Part shown: positions 61,408-64,000 of the stretch, one piece after another | Position numbering within the stretch: position 1 is the stretch's first letter | Layout of the letters: the number at the start of each line of letters is the position of its first letter | NCBI GenBank assembly: GCA_945861585.1 | Contig: CAMAVC010000007.1 | Location: forward strand, 1-64,000 | Direction of reading: 5' to 3' | Length of the DNA stretch: 64,000 bases | From: Planctomicrobium piriforme | GTDB taxonomy: Bacteria; Planctomycetota; Planctomycetia; Pirellulales; UBA1268 | Notes under the pieces: model-generated | Database searches by the model: none | Told to the model about the DNA's origin: nothing | What the model saw: the letters and a program-made list of their open reading frames with translations, nothing else | Made by a program: the position numbers and the translations under genes

Positions 61408-62358
61408 ATGTTGAGCCGGGTCGCCGACGCGCTCTTTTGGATGAGCCGGTATCTCGAACGCGCCGACCATCTGTCGCGGGCGGTGGATGTCACATTTCAT
61501 CTCGATCTCGACCTCCACGGTGTGCTGGCGAACCCCGTCGAACTGGAGTGGAACGCCCTGCTGAGCCTGCTTCGGCAGCCCCCGCCCCCCATGGCCGCCG
61601 GCGAGCAGCCTGTCGTCGCCGTGCAGCGCTGGCTGCTCCTCGACACGGCGAATCCGGGCAGCGTGATGGCCTGCGTCAACCGCTCCCGCAACAACGCCCG
61701 CAGCATCCGCGGCTCGATCAGCCCGTCGATGTGGCGCGAGCTCAACAAGCTCCATTGGCGGCTCGCCGATCCGCAGCTCCAGGGCCGCGTCGCCGAGTCG
61801 CCCCACGATTTCTGCCAGGAGGCCCAGCTCGGCGTGCTCCTGTTTCACGGCGTCTGCGAGGCCACACTCACGCACGACGAGGGCTGGCACTTCATCCAGC
61901 TCGGCCGTTACCTCGAACGGGCCGACAAGATCCTGCGGGTGCTCGACTCGAAGTTCAACCTGCTGGAGCGGGGCGACGGCGTCGATCTGCCGATCCGAGC
62001 CCTCCAGTGGGGCGCGGTGCTCAAGAATTGCGCGGCCTACGAGGCCTACCAGCGGCTCTACATCAGCCGCGTGGAGCCGGAGCGGGTGGTGGAGTTCCTC
62101 CTCGTGAACCCCGACTTTCCCCACTCGGTGCGGTTTTGTCTGTCGCGGATCATGCACTCGCTCACCGAGATCAGCGGCCGGCTGCCGGAGCGGTGCAGCG
62201 ACGACGTGGTGCGCACCGTGGGCCGTCTCCTCAACGACCTCGTCTACCTCGACGGCCACGCGCTCGACGGCGAGCGGCTGCACGCCTTCCTCGGCGACGC
62301 CCTCGTCCGCACAGCGCGGATCGGCCACCACCTCCACGAACAATACGCGCTGCAGTAG
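61408..62358 (+). CDS. Alpha-E domain protein (DUF403)
   Basis: A 316-residue all-helical protein: LSRVADALFWMSRYLERADH at the start, NPGSVMACVNRSRNNARSIRG and GWHFIQLGRYLERADKILRVLD. Each of the two LFWMSRYLERAD / HFIQLGRYLERAD helices repeats the signature of the alpha-E family. Its biochemical role is not established. It is almost always encoded beside circularly permuted ATP-grasp and transglutaminase genes and is proposed to act with them in a peptide-modifying or peptide-making system. It lies 16 bases after the ATP-grasp stop. Confidence 0.9.
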   Translation: MLSRVADALFWMSRYLERADHLSRAVDVTFHLDLDLHGVLANPVELEWNALLSLLRQPPPPMAAGEQPVVAVQRWLLLDTANPGSVMACVNRSRNNARSIRGSISPSMWRELNKLHWRLADPQLQGRVAESPHDFCQEAQLGVLLFHGVCEATLTHDEGWHFIQLGRYLERADKILRVLDSKFNLLERGDGVDLPIRALQWGAVLKNCAAYEAYQRLYISRVEPERVVEFLLVNPDFPHSVRFCLSRIMHSLTEISGRLPERCSDDVVRTVGRLLNDLVYLDGHALDGERLHAFLGDALVRTARIGHHLHEQYALQ

Positions 62359-62385
62359 CCAGCCAGGCCCGGGAAGGTCCCACCG

Positions 62386-63339
62386 ATGATCCTCGAGATC
62401 CAGCACGAGACGACGATGGAGTATTCGCAGCCGGTGAGCGAGTGGCAGTGCGAGTTGCGCATGGAGCCGATGAGCGACGGCGGGCAGCGGTGCCATTCAT
62501 TTCAGATCACGCTCGGCCAGCCGGTGTCGATCACGAAGTATCTCGACGGCTTCGGCAATCGCGTGCATCATTTCAATCTGCTCAAGCCGCCCACGCGGCT
62601 GCGGATCCTCGCGGCGAGCGTCGTCGAGACGGAAGACGCGTCGGTGGGGCCGATCGCGAGCCAGGTGGAATTTCCCGAGGGGGTTCCGGCCGACGCTTGG
62701 CAGCTGCCGCTCGAGGCGCTCGACTACCTGCCCCTGCGTGGTCCCGTGCAGCACACGCCGCTCCTCGAGCCGCATCTCGAGCAGCTGCGGCCGGTCACGC
62801 GGGCCCGGGTAGGGATGTGGGTCTGCCAGGTCGCGGAGCACATCCGCAGCCGCTTCGTCTATGCCCGCGACGTGACGTCGGCGACCTCGCCGATCGACCA
62901 TCTGCTGGCTTGCGGCAAGGGCGTGTGCCAGGACTTTACGCATCTCATGATCGCGATCCTGCGGTCGAACGGCGTGCCCGCCCGCTACGTCAGCGGCTAC
63001 ATCCATCGACCCAACAAGGAGTCACAGAGCCATGCCTGGTGTGAGGTCTGGCTGCCTGACATGGGCTGGACCGGCTTCGATCCCACGAACGGCTGCCCGG
63101 TGAATCACGACTTCGTGAAGACGGCCGTGGGCCGCGACTTCTTCGACGTGCCGCCCAACAAGGGCGTGTATCGGGGCGCGGGCGACGAGCGCATCGAGGT
63201 GCGTGTGGCCACCCGCACGCTCGACCGTCTGCCGTCGCTTTCCTGGCACGATCAGCTCGCTCCGCTCGACGTTCCGGTACACTCCGTCCTCCGCACCGTG
63301 CCGTCGAACGACGACGACATCGACATCCAGCAGCAGTAG
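62386..63339 (+). CDS. Transglutaminase-like cysteine protease
   Basis: A 317-residue protein. The N-terminal beta domain typical of bacterial transglutaminase-like proteins (ILEIQHETTMEYSQPVSEWQ) precedes a papain-fold core with the triad Cys181 (GKGVCQDFTHL), His216 (SHAWCEVW) and Asp232 (GFDPTNG). There is no signal peptide, so it acts inside the cell. As the third gene of the ATP-grasp operon, it may cleave or transfer the amide product made by the ATP-grasp enzyme. The start ATG is 27 bases after the alpha-E stop. Confidence 0.9.
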   Translation: MILEIQHETTMEYSQPVSEWQCELRMEPMSDGGQRCHSFQITLGQPVSITKYLDGFGNRVHHFNLLKPPTRLRILAASVVETEDASVGPIASQVEFPEGVPADAWQLPLEALDYLPLRGPVQHTPLLEPHLEQLRPVTRARVGMWVCQVAEHIRSRFVYARDVTSATSPIDHLLACGKGVCQDFTHLMIAILRSNGVPARYVSGYIHRPNKESQSHAWCEVWLPDMGWTGFDPTNGCPVNHDFVKTAVGRDFFDVPPNKGVYRGAGDERIEVRVATRTLDRLPSLSWHDQLAPLDVPVHSVLRTVPSNDDDIDIQQQ

Positions 63340-63365
63340 GGGCGGGTGCGCGAGGAGAGGAGACG

Positions 63366-64000
63366 ATGAGACGGATCGACCTGTCCGGGCACGGCATCAC
63401 CGTGGCCGACGTGCGGCGGAATCTCTCGCCGGCCGAGCTCTATGCCGAGGCGATCCGCCTCGAGCCCGACTGTGCGATCGCCGATTCTGGGGCCCTGATC
63501 GCCTACTCCGGCGCGAAGACGGGCCGGTCGCCGCAAGACAAGCGGATCGTGCGGCACCCGGCGAGCGAGCACGACGTCTGGTGGGGGCCGGTGAACGTGG
63601 CGATCGACGACGAGACGTTTCAGATCAACCTGGAGCGGGCGAAAGACTATTTGAACACGCGGCGCATCCTTTACTGCGTCGACGCCTACGCGGGCTGGGA
63701 TCCGGGCCACCGGCTGAAGGTGCGTGTGGTCTGCTCGCGGCCCTACCACGCGCTGTTCATGCACACGATGCTCATTCGGCCGTCGCGCGAGGAGCTGGCG
63801 ACGTTCGGTGAGCCCGACGCCCTGATCTACAACGCCGGCCGCTTCCCCGCCAACCGTCGCATGCACGGGATGACGTCGACGACGAGCATCGATTTGTCGC
63901 TCGAGTCGAAGGAGCTCGTGATTCTCGGCACCGAGTATGCGGGCGAAATGAAGAAGGGCGTCTTCACGATGCTCAACTACTTTGCGCCCAAGCGCAACAT
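63366..64000 (+). CDS. pckA: Phosphoenolpyruvate carboxykinase (ATP), 3' end beyond window
   Basis: The first 211 codons of the gluconeogenic enzyme that turns oxaloacetate and ATP into PEP, CO2 and ADP. Visible family blocks are YSGAKTGRSPQDKRIV (oxaloacetate-binding Arg), YNAGRFPAN, the MTSTTSIDLSLESKELVILGTEYAGEM region (nucleotides about 63870-63950) and KKGVFTMLNYFAP, with the metal-binding Lys. ADP/ATP-type rather than GTP-type. GGAGAGGAGA just before the ATG is one of the strongest ribosome-binding sites here. The window ends before the kinase loop. It probably has no link to the Anbu genes upstream. Confidence 0.93.
   Translation, partial: MRRIDLSGHGITVADVRRNLSPAELYAEAIRLEPDCAIADSGALIAYSGAKTGRSPQDKRIVRHPASEHDVWWGPVNVAIDDETFQINLERAKDYLNTRRILYCVDAYAGWDPGHRLKVRVVCSRPYHALFMHTMLIRPSREELATFGEPDALIYNAGRFPANRRMHGMTSTTSIDLSLESKELVILGTEYAGEMKKGVFTMLNYFAPKRN

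Overview
The window is 64 kb of very GC-rich bacterial chromosome, packed with about 51 protein genes and two tRNA genes. I see no rRNA, CRISPR array, transposase or prophage gene. The content points to a planctomycete, probably of the Pirellulales type. The clues are signal peptides on ATP synthase subunits b and c, a beta subunit whose usual AHLDATT block reads [11 protein letters not shown], an AroD-AroE fusion, a DoxX/oxidoreductase pair, an ImuA-ImuB-DnaE2 cassette, class III cyclases and Ser/Thr kinases, and many intergenic hairpin repeats. The species cannot be named from the sequence alone.

Layout. 0-9 kb: gltX with a membrane protein on the minus strand, a Mn-type superoxide dismutase with a textbook terminator, a proline/alanine-rich lipoprotein, a phytase-like beta-propeller protein, a TPR protein, and tRNA-Asp with an SDR oxidoreductase. 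9-14 kb: a kinase coupled to a 2-hydroxyacid dehydrogenase, then DoxX with a Gfo/Idh/MocA oxidoreductase. 14-20 kb: an RND heavy-metal efflux adaptor and pump, and a secreted caspase-fold protein. 20-26 kb: the SOS mutasome imuA-imuB-dnaE2 behind a promoter that overlaps a palindromic operator candidate. 26-31 kb: purC, aroC, a membrane protein and a desaturase. 31-38 kb: rpsO (with a structured leader), pnp, an NtrB/NtrC-like pair and mutL. 38-45 kb: aroDE-aroK-prepilin peptidase, an OmpA-like lipoprotein, hisH-hisA and cysE. 45-56 kb (minus strand): atpZ, an AtpI-like gene, atpBEFHAGDC and two translationally coupled amidohydrolases. 56-58 kb: corA, a response-regulator cyclase and tRNA-Gln. 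58-64 kb: the Anbu (ancestral proteasome-like) peptidase, divergent from an ATP-grasp / alpha-E / transglutaminase operon, then the start of pckA.

The five long gaps between genes are not empty. They hold a mosaic repeat built from short hairpin modules. One module occurs three times, with stem sequences changing on both sides while the loops (TCG, CTCC, TCC, TTT) stay fixed, so the fold seems to be what is conserved. This is the strongest unexplained signal here. Other points of interest are a three-hairpin rpsO leader, the operator-like palindrome on the imuA promoter, the Anbu/ATP-grasp gene set, an amidohydrolase pair in which one member has lost its metal-binding histidines, a histidine-rich stretch in ATP synthase subunit a, and several genes whose -10 box sits 5-8 bases before the start codon, as expected for leaderless transcripts.
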